Of a stretch of 64,000 nucleotides of DNA, positions 46,474 to 57,045 are shown one piece after another (the first letter of the stretch is position 1; each line of letters opens with the position of its first letter). The stretch comes from Onthophagus taurus (lineage: Eukaryota > Arthropoda > Insecta > Coleoptera > Scarabaeidae). The notes under the pieces are model-generated. The model was given only the letters and a program-made list of their open reading frames with translations. It was not told where the DNA came from and made no database searches. Location: positions 27,327,001 through 27,391,000 of the forward strand of contig NC_091968.1 in assembly GCF_036711975.1 (NCBI RefSeq), in the 5' to 3' direction. The translations under genes were made by a program, and so were the position numbers.

Positions 46474-48420
46474 ATGAAAAACCTCAATATAGGAGGTAAA
46501 TTGGTGATTCTTTTAGTTTTATTTTATGAAGTGGAAAATAATATTTATCAAAACGATCGAAATCATGAAAATGACCCAAATTACGATTATAATCCAGGAA
46601 ATAATGTTGATCAGAACTATGACAATCAAGAAAATTCTAACAAAAGCAATTATAGCGAAGAAAATCCTAATCTAAGTGATTACAACGAAGAAAATCTTAA
46701 TTTGAGTGATTACAAGAAAGAAAATTTATATGAAAGTGACAGCAACGAAGAAAATTCTATTGAAAGCGATTATAACGAAGAAAATTTTAATGAAGAAAGC
46801 GATTACGGCAAAGAAAATCCAAATGTGAGTGATTACAACGAAGAAAATTCTAATGAAAGCGATTATGGCAAAGAAAATCCTAATGTGAGTGATTACAACG
46901 AAGAAAATTCTAATGAAAGCGATTATGGCAAAGAAAATCCTAATGTGAGTGATTACAACGAAGAAAATTCTAATGAAAGCGATTATGGCAAAGAAAATCC
47001 AAATGTGAGTGATTACAACGAAGAAAATTCTAATGAAATCGATTATGGCAAAGAAAATCCTAATGTGAGTGATTACAACGAAGAAAATTCTAATAAAATC
47101 GATTTTGGCAAAGAAAATCCAAATGTAAGTGATTACAACGAAGAAAATTCTAATGAAAGCGATTATGGCAAAGAAAATCCTAATGTGAGTGATTACAACG
47201 ATGAAAATTCTTATGAAAGTGACAATGACGAAGAAAATTTTAATGAAAACAATATCAACCAAGAAAATTCTTATGAAGGTGATTACGGCAAAGAAAATCC
47301 TAACGTGAGCGATTACAATGAAGAAAATTTTAATGAAGAAAGCGATTACGGCAAAGAAAATCCAAATGTGAGTGATTACAACGAAGAAAATTCTAATGAA
47401 AGCGATTATGGCAAAGAAAATCCTAATGTGAGTGATTACAACGAAGAAAATTCTTATGAAAGTGACAACAATGAAGAAAATTCTAATGAAAGCGATTACG
47501 GCAAAGAAAATCCAAATGTGAGTGATTACAACGAAGAAAATTTTAATGAAATCGATTATGGCAAAGAAAATCCTGAAAATTCTTATGAAAGTGACAACAA
47601 CGAAGAAAATATCAACCAAGAAAATTCTTATGAAGGTGATTACGACGAAGAAAATGCTTATGAAAATAATTACAACAATGAAAACTCTGATGAATATGAA
47701 ACTGAAGAAATTAATTATTATCCATTTATAGCAAGTATACGATTAGGAGCCCTTCATTATTGTTCGGGTTCAATAATTACCCCAATGTTTATTTTAACCT
47801 CAGCGTTTTGTTGTTATGCAAACGATGGGAAATTGTTGCCAAAGCATCAAATGCTGGTTTACGTTGGTAGTATGTCATTAAAAAATTCGCAAGTTTACCC
47901 AATTTATGAAATCCACATCCATCCATCTTACAACCTTTTGGATCAACAAGGAAACGTGGCTTTATTACAAATGGATATTCCGATTCCCCCACTAGAATCA
48001 TCAAAATCGATCATATTAAATCAAAATTATTACAACGTCGATTTGTTTAAGATTGAACCGGTCGCGATTGGTTGGAGTACGATAAGTCCTAAAGGAAAAT
48101 TTTCCACGCAGGAAATTTCTGATGATTTAGCCGCGATTTCTTTAGCTTCTGTTAGTTCGACGGTTTGTAGCGTGGTTTATAATAGGATTTATCCGGAGGA
48201 ATTTTGTATGATCGATGAGAAATTTCGCGAAAACTTTTATGGTTGTGCCTTAGATTTTGGGGCGCCTTTATTTATGCAAAGTAATGGAAAATATATTCTA
48301 ATCGGAATCGCTTCTTACATTAGCGATTGCAAAACGCAAATTCCGACTGTTTTTACAAGAATTTCAACTAATTATCCGTGGATTAAGTCAACGATTGATT
48401 TGGCAAGAAAAAATTTATAA
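46474..48420 (+). CDS. Acidic-repeat protein with a catalytically dead S1A domain
   Basis: 648 aa, single exon. Residues 1-23 form a signal peptide (KLVILLVLFYEVE). Residues ~25-410 are low-complexity and very acidic, built on a 20-residue unit of the form YGKENPNVSDYNEENSNESD. GKENP occurs 12 times, and the DNA repeat is exactly 60 bp in the tandem part. Residues ~415-648 form an S1A fold domain: CSGSIITPMFILTSAFC at the His site, GNVALL at the Asp site, CALDFGAPL at the Ser site, and PTVFTRI near the end. His57, Asp102 and Ser195 are replaced by Phe, Asn and Phe, and there is no activation site. It cannot be a serine protease; it may be a binding or structural secreted protein. The minus strand is open only because of the repeat. 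Confidence 0.88.
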   Translation: MKNLNIGGKLVILLVLFYEVENNIYQNDRNHENDPNYDYNPGNNVDQNYDNQENSNKSNYSEENPNLSDYNEENLNLSDYKKENLYESDSNEENSIESDYNEENFNEESDYGKENPNVSDYNEENSNESDYGKENPNVSDYNEENSNESDYGKENPNVSDYNEENSNESDYGKENPNVSDYNEENSNEIDYGKENPNVSDYNEENSNKIDFGKENPNVSDYNEENSNESDYGKENPNVSDYNDENSYESDNDEENFNENNINQENSYEGDYGKENPNVSDYNEENFNEESDYGKENPNVSDYNEENSNESDYGKENPNVSDYNEENSYESDNNEENSNESDYGKENPNVSDYNEENFNEIDYGKENPENSYESDNNEENINQENSYEGDYDEENAYENNYNNENSDEYETEEINYYPFIASIRLGALHYCSGSIITPMFILTSAFCCYANDGKLLPKHQMLVYVGSMSLKNSQVYPIYEIHIHPSYNLLDQQGNVALLQMDIPIPPLESSKSIILNQNYYNVDLFKIEPVAIGWSTISPKGKFSTQEISDDLAAISLASVSSTVCSVVYNRIYPEEFCMIDEKFRENFYGCALDFGAPLFMQSNGKYILIGIASYISDCKTQIPTVFTRISTNYPWIKSTIDLARKNL

Positions 48421-48523
48421 AAAAATCCTTGTAATAAAAAAACAGAAAAATCTTTATCGTTTTTATTCCATCCTACGTCATAATTAAAATGAATGGTGAT
48501 AACTTTTTATAATCGCACTCGAA

Positions 48524-49437
48524 ATGTACTCAAAACGATTTTTTTATTTTATTTTTATTTTTTCGTGCATGGGTAAGTTTTTGATTTTGAAATGAATGTT
48601 TTTATTTCGAATTTTTTTGATTTAGTTTTTCGATCGGATCAGAAAAAATTAACTCGAATGGTCGGCGGGCAATTAGTTAAAGAAAATGAGTATCCTTTCG
48701 TGGCAAGTATCCAGCACGATAACAAACACATTTGCACCGGTTCTATAATTGGTTCAAAAGCAATTTTAACAGCGGCGAGCTGCTTTTATTTGAACGATAC
48801 TACCAAAATTTCGACGTATACGCTTATGGTTTCCGGAGGAAGCTCGTTTTGGAGGTACGGAGATAAATACGAAGTTGATAGATTAATTATTCATCCTCAA
48901 TTTGATTATGAAACTAAAATTAACGATATAGCAATTATAAAAATTTCAAAAACAATTTCGCTGATTTCTTCGGTTATTATTAAACTTTTATCGACCCAAA
49001 TTCCTGATAATCAAACAGTTGTGGATGGTTTAACTTTCGGTTGGGGACATTCCATATATTCCGGACATTCAATAGAATCGCCATCAGAACAATTAAATTC
49101 TTTAAAAACAAAAACTGTCCCAGCGAGAGTTTGTTTATTAGAATACCAAACTTTTGGGGAAAACCAAATTTGTTTGGCAAGTACAGAGGGTAAAGGGATA
49201 TGCCACGGTGATGTTGGGGGGCCCTTAATTATCCAACCATCAGCAATTTTTTTACAAATCGGTATTAGTTCTTATGGTGGCGCTTGTAATTCAACCAAAC
49301 CTGAAGTATATACGAGAATATCATCTTATCATGATTGGATCGATATCGTTCTTAAAAAAGGATTAGATAACAGCGAAGAAATTAAACTACCAACACAAGA
49401 TAAAAAGAAAAAAAGGCGAAAAAATAACAAATACTAA
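48524..49437 (+). CDS. Secreted serine protease homologue lacking His57 and Ser195
   Basis: Exon 1 is 48524-48572 (MYSKRFFYFIFIFSCM). A 53-bp phase-1 intron (48573-48625) leads to exon 2 (48626-49437), giving 286 aa. The activation-type site LTR|MVGG is kept. The catalytic sites read TAASC (His to Ser), INDIAI (Asp kept) and GDVGGPL (Ser to Val). The rest of the fold is intact, including Glu226 (KPEVYTRI), a CNST sequon and the disulfide cysteines. A ~25-residue Lys-rich tail (DKKKKRRKNNK) follows the last helix. This is a pseudoprotease that could still bind ligands. Confidence 0.88.
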
Positions 49438-49539
49438 ATATAAACACCTAAAATATGTTATCAAAAATTAATTTAAAAATATCGTATAATTGTTGATATA
49501 TTATGTTGTTATAAATGTTATCTTTTGCAATAAATGAAC

Positions 49540-49546
49540 ACGTGGG
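49540..49546 (+). promoter_or_regulatory. ACGTGGG box upstream of the lysine-rich protease homologue
   Basis: acgtggg, 45 bp before the ATG at 49592. It is part of the shared set described for the other family promoters. Confidence 0.45.
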
Positions 49547-49591
49547 TGTTGAAGAGGGGCTATTATTTCATTAAAACAGTGTTTTGTAACA

Positions 49592-52500
49592 ATGAAAATC
49601 TTCAATTTGTTGTTAATCTTTGTTCTTTGTACAATAATTCCTGGTAAGATTCATTCGTTTTTATATCAATAGTACGATTAGGGTTTTTAAAATTAAGCCG
49701 AGGCATTAGAATTGAAACCATATTCCCATAAAGCTAAGCCAAAGTCGCTTGCGGCCGAGTTAACACCATAATGACAAAATATTATATAATGTACACCTTC
49801 TCTATAAAGTTAAGCCGAGGTCGCTTGCGGCCGAGGCACTAGAGTTTACACCATATTGACATAATTTGATACAATATACACCATCACTATAAAGTTAAGG
49901 CGAGGTCGCTTGCAACCGAGGCATTAAGGTTAACACCATAACGACAAAATATTATACAATGTACACCTTCTCTATAAAGTTAAGCCGAGGTCGCTTGCGG
50001 CCGAGGCATTAAAATTAAACGATATTGATGCAATATTATACAACACACACATTTCCTATAAAGCTAAGTCGAGGCAGCTTGCAGCCGACGCATTAAGATT
50101 AACACCATAATGACACAATATTATACAGAGTGAGTTATTATTAGTGATAGTAAACTATCACTATGTTTGAAAAACAAAAAAATATTTTATACAAAAGTTG
50201 TTTGACTCATCACTTTCTATTACGTCAAATTATTTTCACTTATACAGGATGTTCCATTTAAGCGTAACGGAGAGTACGTAAATTTATTTAAATGGAACAC
50301 CCTGTATATTTTATCATATGAATACAATTAAATTTGTTTATATAACCGTGTATGTTACCAATACCCAGCGTTTATAGTTCGTGAGATATTCAATTGTTCT
50401 TCCAAAATGTGCCCATTACAGGATTTTTTTAAAAACGATGTAAAAACGACATTTTTTCCGAATTTACCTTGAAACTACCTCAGACAGTAGTCAAAGCCAG
50501 TAGATAGATCATAATGTTCAAAGATATTAGATACACTATACAGGTTGTTTAAAAAGCTCGGTTACTTTTGATGTTTTTTAAATGGAACATCCTATATATT
50601 GCGTGCTTGTTGAATTACTCATCAAGTTCCCTTTAATTAATGATAAGTATGTCATATATCTAACTTTAATAGTTTTCCTGATATTTAGAATTTAAAGAAA
50701 AAGGTGTAATAAAATGTCATTATTGTACTTAAAAAAGTGACAGAATGTAATATATTCTGTTCTTTTTCTATCACTTTTTTTTTGTTTTTCTGTCATTTGT
50801 AAATCAGTAATATTATATTAAAATACAATTAAAAAAAAACTTTAATAAATAAATAATCAAAACGTGATAAAAATACAAAAAATACTATTAAATGGCAGAA
50901 CAATAAATCCCTTTTTTAATTACTAAAATATTTGAAGGAAATGCAGCAACAAACTATAAACAATTACTAGACGTTGCTCAATAAGTAGATATTAATTTAA
51001 TTAATATTTAGAAGTTGTTCAAAATGCCGCCCATTTTCTCTTCTATAAGCATTAATGCGCTGTCTAAAAGATTTTGAGGTATTTCTTAACATGTGCAACT
51101 TATTTACTCTAAAGTCATAAATTATATGGCAGAACAATTGCAATGTAACATGCTTTTTAAATCTCATAAAGTACCAAGTCGCATTAAAATCTGGTATATG
51201 ACAACAAAATCATTTTACATTATAAAATATTAATCAAATAATAAAAAGAAAAACAAAAAAAAATAGACAGAATAATAATATTAAGTACAATAACGCATAT
51301 TTTATTATACATTATTCTTTAAATTGTAAATATATCATTAATTAAAGGTAACTTGATGGGCAATTCAATCAGCACATAATATACAGGTGGTTCCATTTCA
51401 AAAACTTATGAAAAAGTCATTTGAAAAACATCAAAAGTAACTAAGCTTTATGAACACGCTGTATAACATATCTAATATCTTTGGATACTATCATTTATCT
51501 ACTGGCTTTGACTATTATCTGACATAGTTTCAAAGCAAAATTACAAAAAAATGTCGTTTTTACATCGTTTTTAAAAAGATTCTGCAGTGGACACATTTTG
51601 GAAAAATAATTGAATATCTCAGGAACTAAGAACGCTATGATTTAGTAATATATACGGTTGTATAATAGTATATTATTCAACAAGCGTATAATGGCGGCTG
51701 TTACCCACGAAGATGAAGTTGCGACACAAGCGAGTGAAGCGAACGAGTGTTGTAATCTGAGTGGGTAACATCCATTACACGCAAGTTGAATACTATACTT
51801 TATCTACAACTACTTAATTTTGAAAAAAAAATCAAAAAAAAGGAAAAAAAATAAACTTGACAGACATTTCAGACATAACCTCAATATAAGAAAGCTGTCA
51901 TTTCTGTTAAAATTTAATTTTTTGATTAGTAGGCCGTGTCAGAACTGTGAAATAATGGCTTCATTATTCAACACTTTGTCAGTCATGAGTAATAGGTGTC
52001 ATTACCCATCAAAAATCAAATGTATAACGAATAGATAATTCAATAGTTGTAGATAATACTATATTATTCAACAAGCGTATAATCTGAGCGATAAATCTGA
52101 GTGGGTAACATCCATTATACGCAAGTTGAATACTATACTTTATCTACAACTATTTAATTTTGAAAAGAAAATCAAAAAATAGGAAAAAAAATAAACTTGA
52201 CAGACATTTCAGACATAACCTCAATATAAGAAAGCTGTCATTTCTGTTAATATTTTATTTTTTGTTTAGTAGGCCGTGTCAGAACTGTGGAATAATGGCT
52301 TCATTATTCAACACTTTGTCAGTCATGGGTAATGCGTGTCATTACTCGTCAAAAATCAATTGTATAACGAATAGATAATTCAATAGTTGTAGATAAACAA
52401 ATTTAATGCTATTCATAATATGATAAAATATACAGTGTTCCATTTAAAAAAATCTACATACTTTCCGGTACGCCTAAATGGAACATCCTGTATGAGTGAA

Positions 52501-55500
52501 AATAATTTTACGTAATAGAAAGTGGTGAGTTAAACAACTTTTGTATAAAACATTTTTTTTCTTTCTCAAACGGTTTAACAACTATCGTCCACCGGGATAT
52601 TAATAACTCACCCTGTATAATATACATCTTCTCTATAAACTTAAGTCGAGGTTGCTTTCGGCCGAGGTATTAAAGTTAACACAATAATGTCACAATATAC
52701 ACCTTCTCTATAACGTTAATCCGAGGACGCTTGCGGCTGAGGCATTAGAGTTAATACCATTTTGGAACCTCGGCTATTATTTAATATTGTATCTCTTTGA
52801 AGTAAATTGTAATGCCTCGCCCGCAAGCGACCTCGGCTTATGTTTATAGGAAACGTGTGTGTTGTATAATATCGTATCGATAAGGTTCCAACTTTAATGC
52901 CTCGGCCGCAAGCGACCTCGGCTTAACTTTATTCGAAAGGTATACATTACATTACATTACATTACATAGAATACATATCGGGTAGGCGGACCAACCAACC
53001 TTGCACCGCGACCCTAAGGATCTATTGTACCCCGATAGATATCATTATCAAATTTCACCGTGCAGTCCAATGCTCTTAACGAACATTAATACCTTGCCCG
53101 GCGAAAGGTCATTCAGATCTTTTGAGGAGATAAACTGCAACCCAAAAATCGAGAATCTGATACGGTTAACGGCAGGGCAGTGGCATAAAACATGCTCAAC
53201 CGTCTCTGCTTCCTCCGCACATAGTCGGCATTCAACATCGTCGGCTAAACCCAACAAGTTGAGGTGTGCTTTTAATCGGCAGTGCCCAGTAAAAACACCC
53301 ATTAGAACTTTTATGCTACTAAGGGCAAGTCCCAAAATATTCCCGGGTTTGACAGTGGCGATGTTGATAAACACCTTAGCATGTCTCATTCCAGGAGAAC
53401 TGGTCCACAGTAGGCGAAGTCTCTCTTCAGCCCACAGTCCAATCCTATATTTGGCCATCGCAAATGATACACCAACTGCTGGTTCCGGTCCCACAAACGC
53501 TTCAGCGCTGCCATCTCGTGCTAGCTTATCTGCCGCTTCATTGCCAGCAACACCAGAGTGACCCGGGACCCAGATCAGAGAGACTCTGTTATCACAACTC
53601 AGTGTGTTTAATGTTCTCTTACAATCATTAACCAGAGCCGACACCGTTTTCACGGCTTGCAGCGCCTGGAGAGCGGCTTGACTGTCTGAGAAGATTCGTA
53701 CTGTCATGTTCTTCACCCCTCTTTCAAGAAGGATTTTAGCACCCATGTCAATAGCAAATACTTCCGCCTGGAATACAGTACAGTACGTACCCAGGCTGTA
53801 GGCTTGCTTAATTCGAGGTGTCTGGCAGTATACTCCTGCTCCTACCCCTTCAGGCGTTTTTGATCCATCTGTGTACAAGCAAATGTCTGTCCGAACCAGA
53901 GAATTTTCATTTTCGATCCAGGACTGCCGCTCAGGCAGTACAATCTGGTATCGAGCATTAATCACTGATAGTGATACCGCCAAATCTGACGGCATTGATA
54001 GCACAGTATCAGTGCTTATAATGTCTTCCGCAGCCTATTGGTAGGACATGTCGGAACAGTTTTGAGCATATTGCTTAAATCTGTAAATGGTTGTTCTAGC
54101 CACTTTCTCTATATGCAAATGCAGAGGAGATAGGCCAAGCAGAACCTCCATTGCTAGAGTTGGCGTTGTGCCTGTCGCACCAGAGATTGCCAATCCAGCT
54201 ACTCGTTGAATTCGTGAAAGTTTACTGATAGCTGAAGTCTGTCGGACTTTCCTATACCAGGCTGCTGCTCCGTATGTGATCATAGGTCTAACCACAGTCA
54301 CATAGAGCCAGTACAGTCTTTCAGGGGTAAGACCCCAACTTTTTCCACAAAGACTACGACAAGTCCACAAGGATAGTCTAGCTTTGTGCAAAACTCCCTC
54401 CAAATGTCCATTCCATGACAGGGTTTTGTCTAGGATTACTCCTAGATATTTGACTTCCTTTGAGAAAGGAATTTCTTCACCTTGGATAGTTGGGCGGATT
54501 AGTCCATTCAACTTTCGCTTCCTGGTGAAGGGCACAACAATTGTCTTTTGCGGGTTTATTGAGAGATTCTCTCCCTTACACCAAGCGCAAATGGTATCTA
54601 GGGTCACCTGGAGGACTTTAGATATCCTCGGCAAACAGGTTCCTTTGACCATAACGACAATGTCATCAACATAAGCTTGTATTTCCACACCAACGGCTTC
54701 GACTATCGCAATCAGATCGTCAACTAGGAGGGACCAAACCAGGGGAGATAACACCCCTCCCTGCGGGCAGCCACCTCCCGGCCTGAAGCGTATCGTATCA
54801 CCGTGGAGTGAAGTAGAAACTATTCTACTATCTAGCATATTGCGGATCCAACCCGCTATAGTTGCTTCCACTCCCCTGTCAAGGGCGGCTCTTTCAAGAG
54901 ATTGTGGTATTGCGTTGTTGAACGCTCCCTCTATATCCAGAAACGCACAAACCAAGATTTCTTTATCCTGCAGCGTCCTGGATACTCTACCAACTAAGTT
55001 GTGTAGAGCCAATTCTGCTGATTTTCCCGCTTGATAAGCATACTGGTGGCGACTCAGTGGACCAGATACCAATGGCACCGTACGGATATACCGTTCCAGA
55101 ACTTTTTCAAGGGTTTTCAGCAGAAATGACGTTAGGCTGATGGGTCGAAAGGCATTAGGAGTAGGGACCGAACGGCCCGCTTTGGGTAAGATACCCGTAC
55201 CTTAGTCCATTCTGCCGGCACATATTTCCAGGCGACACTCGCTCTGAAAATTTTTACCAAAATTGGCAACAACAAAGACCTCCCCTGCTGTAACAAAGCA
55301 GGAAAGATATTGTCTTCTCCAGGCGATTTGAACGGCTTAAACGTTTGAATTGCCTGGTCCACGGATGTGTAAGTAACGACTTTTCTAGCCACACTCCAAT
55401 CCGTATTTGAGGGGCGCTTTGCCATGCAGGAATAGCCCGCTGTGGCATTATCGGCCCTCATCATCAGGCTTCCTGGGAAGTGAGTCTGCATGAGAAGCTC

Positions 55501-57034
55501 CAACGAGGCTCTGCTAGAGTCCGTAAAACGAAAGGTATATGTTGTACTATGTTATATCAATATTGTGTCAACTCTAGTGCCTCGGCCGCAAGCGACCTCG
55601 GCTTAATTTTATTCGTAAGGTTTATGTTGTACTATATTATATCAATATTGTGTCAACTCTAATAGATCGGTCGCTAACGACCGCGGCTGTTATTTAATAT
55701 TGCATCTATTTGGTATAAATAGTAGCGCCTCGCTCGCAAGTGACCTTGGGTTAACTTTATGGGAATGATATATGCTGTATAATTTTGTGTTATTATAATA
55801 TGAAAATTTTCAATGATTAAATATAATACACATAAAATATAAATGTTTTCTTTTTATTATAGAAAGTCACGAAAAATTAAAGAGGAATAATGGAAAATCC
55901 ATCCAAAAACAAATTTCAAACTCAACAATCGAAGAAAACGAGAAGACACAAAGAAAAATAAACGAATCTAAAACAGATACGAATATAACAAATTCCAAGA
56001 AAGTTATTGGTAAATCGAAAGGTAAAATTAAAAAGCAAGCCGGAAAGAGTGTATTAAAAGATAAAAAACATATTTACAAATCGTCACCGAGAAAAAATCA
56101 AGGGAAAAGCTCAAAAAAAAAGATGCAACCTAAGTCAATGAATAGCACGAAAAATCAAGAAAAAAATCAAATACCAAAATCAGCATCAAAGAAATTACAC
56201 CAACCCAAACAAAATCAACCTTCTAAATTACGCCAGAAGAAAACCGTTTCAAAATCAAATAAAAAAACTAAATCCAAAAAGAATTTAGCAAAATCAAATT
56301 TACGATCGAAATTACCAAATAAATCTAAACCACAAGGGATAATGATAACGGAATCGGTTTTATTGCCATCGTTAGCGAGTATAACTTATATTGGAATTCA
56401 TATTTGTTCGGGAACGATCTTAACAGATCGATTTATTTTAACGGTGGCTCATTGCGCTTACGATGGTCTTCATGAAATCCTCCCAAAAGAAAACATGAAA
56501 ATAGTCCTTGGGAAAACCTCCACTGAAAACGGAACAATTTATGATATTCAAGGTTTAATAATTCATGAAAATTTTGATAACCTCACTTACGCCAACGATA
56601 TTGGTTTAATAAGAACGTTAAATTCGATTATTTTTGGTAAAAATGTTGCGCCTATGGTGTTAAGAAAAAAAGCTGTTATAGATAAAAGTTTTAATGATAA
56701 CGCAACGGTTTCTTGGTTTGGATTTAATACATCTGAAATGAATTCGAGCGATGAAACTTTTCTTATAGCTAATGTTCGTTCGATTCCAATCGATGTGTGT
56801 AGAAACACGTTTGTCGCGGTCAGTTTAAGACATATTTGTATGAGTAGTGTTGCGACTGATGGTAATTGTAATGAAGATTCAGGGGGGCCGTTAGTTATTG
56901 GAAGTTATGGTAAAATTGAACAAATTGGAATTTTATCTTTCAGTATAAATTGCGGAATTAATAAACCCGAAGTTTATACAAGAATTTCTTGGTATTTTGA
57001 ATGGATAAAAAAAGTTATGGAGAGAGTGAAATAA
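49592..57034 (+). CDS. Lysine-rich secreted protease homologue with 6.2-kb intron
   Basis: Exon 1 (49592-49643) encodes the signal peptide MKIFNLLLIFVLCTIIP. The GT at 49644 joins an AG at 55861-55862 in phase 1. Exon 2 (55863-57034) continues the same frame, giving 407 aa. Residues ~18-175 are a Lys/Ser/Asn/Gln-rich leader (KKTKSKKNLAKSNLRSK and similar). The S1A domain keeps His (TVAHC), Asp (ANDIGL) and Ser (EDSGGPL). The oxyanion-hole Gly193 is Glu, and the activation site is replaced by QGIMITES with no Arg before it, so activity is doubtful. Glu226 is kept. The intron is filled with repeats, a foldback element and a LINE. The gene ends 11 bp from the convergent gene at 57046. Confidence 0.85.
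49690..50110 (+). repeat. CpG-rich ~85-bp repeats in the intron (left block)
   Basis: Five copies of a core reading gccgaggtcgcttgcggccg, spaced 75-90 bp, separated by AT-rich sequence with caccttctctataaagttaa. They have the opposite orientation to the array at 59870-60740. Confidence 0.8.
50126..52615. mobile_element. Large foldback (inverted-arm) element in the intron
   Basis: The ends are cagagtgagttattattag and, inverted, ttaataactcaccctg, with TA on both sides. The left arm (50126-50850) is matched in reverse by parts of the right arm (51300-51680 and 52400-52615), including an embedded small hairpin (tacaggatgttccatttaag) on each side. The right arm is split by two ~390-bp direct repeats (51670-52400). 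The two similar 72-codon frames within them are repeat-derived. No transposase is seen. Confidence 0.7.
52620..52930. repeat. CpG-rich repeats, orientation switch
   Basis: Two or three copies face as in 49690-50110, then two copies (52810 and 52900) are inverted. The last copy is interrupted by the LINE insertion and resumes at 55540. Confidence 0.7.
52945..55528 (-). mobile_element. 5'-truncated I/R1-superfamily LINE with reverse transcriptase and RNase H
   Basis: The element is flanked by an 11-bp direct repeat, cgaaaggtata (52934-52944 and 55529-55539), a target-site duplication. The minus strand reads: a segment before the palm (FKPFKSPGEDNIFPALLQQG, 55132-55503); the reverse transcriptase (CAFLDIEGAFNNA, GCPQGGVLSPLVWSLLVDDL, AYVDDIVV) at 54035-55078; then RNase H (LYTDGSKTPEGVGAGVY, FSDSQAALQ, WVPGHSGVAGNEAADKLA) and a terminal Cys/His cluster at 53048-54004. 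A frameshift near 55197 and an in-frame TAG at 54035 interrupt it. The 3' tail is a pentamer repeat (ttaca)n at 52945-52966. It lies antisense in the intron of the gene at 49592. Confidence 0.88.
55570..55760 (-). repeat. CpG-rich repeats, right of the LINE
   Basis: Three copies of the gcctcggccgcaagcgacct core, the last two diverged, continue the block interrupted by the LINE. Confidence 0.75.
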
Positions 57035-57045
57035 ATCCAAAAATA

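Noticed and set aside
46726-47619. Long minus-strand open frame (297 codons) rich in Ile, Phe and Val
   Set aside because: It is the complement of the 60-bp acidic repeat. Its openness follows from the repeat having no stop in that frame, and it has no start context, signal or domain.
51820-52378. Two similar 72-codon Lys-rich frames in the large intron
   Set aside because: They lie in a tandemly repeated part of the foldback element, lack any domain or signal, and differ as neutral repeats would.
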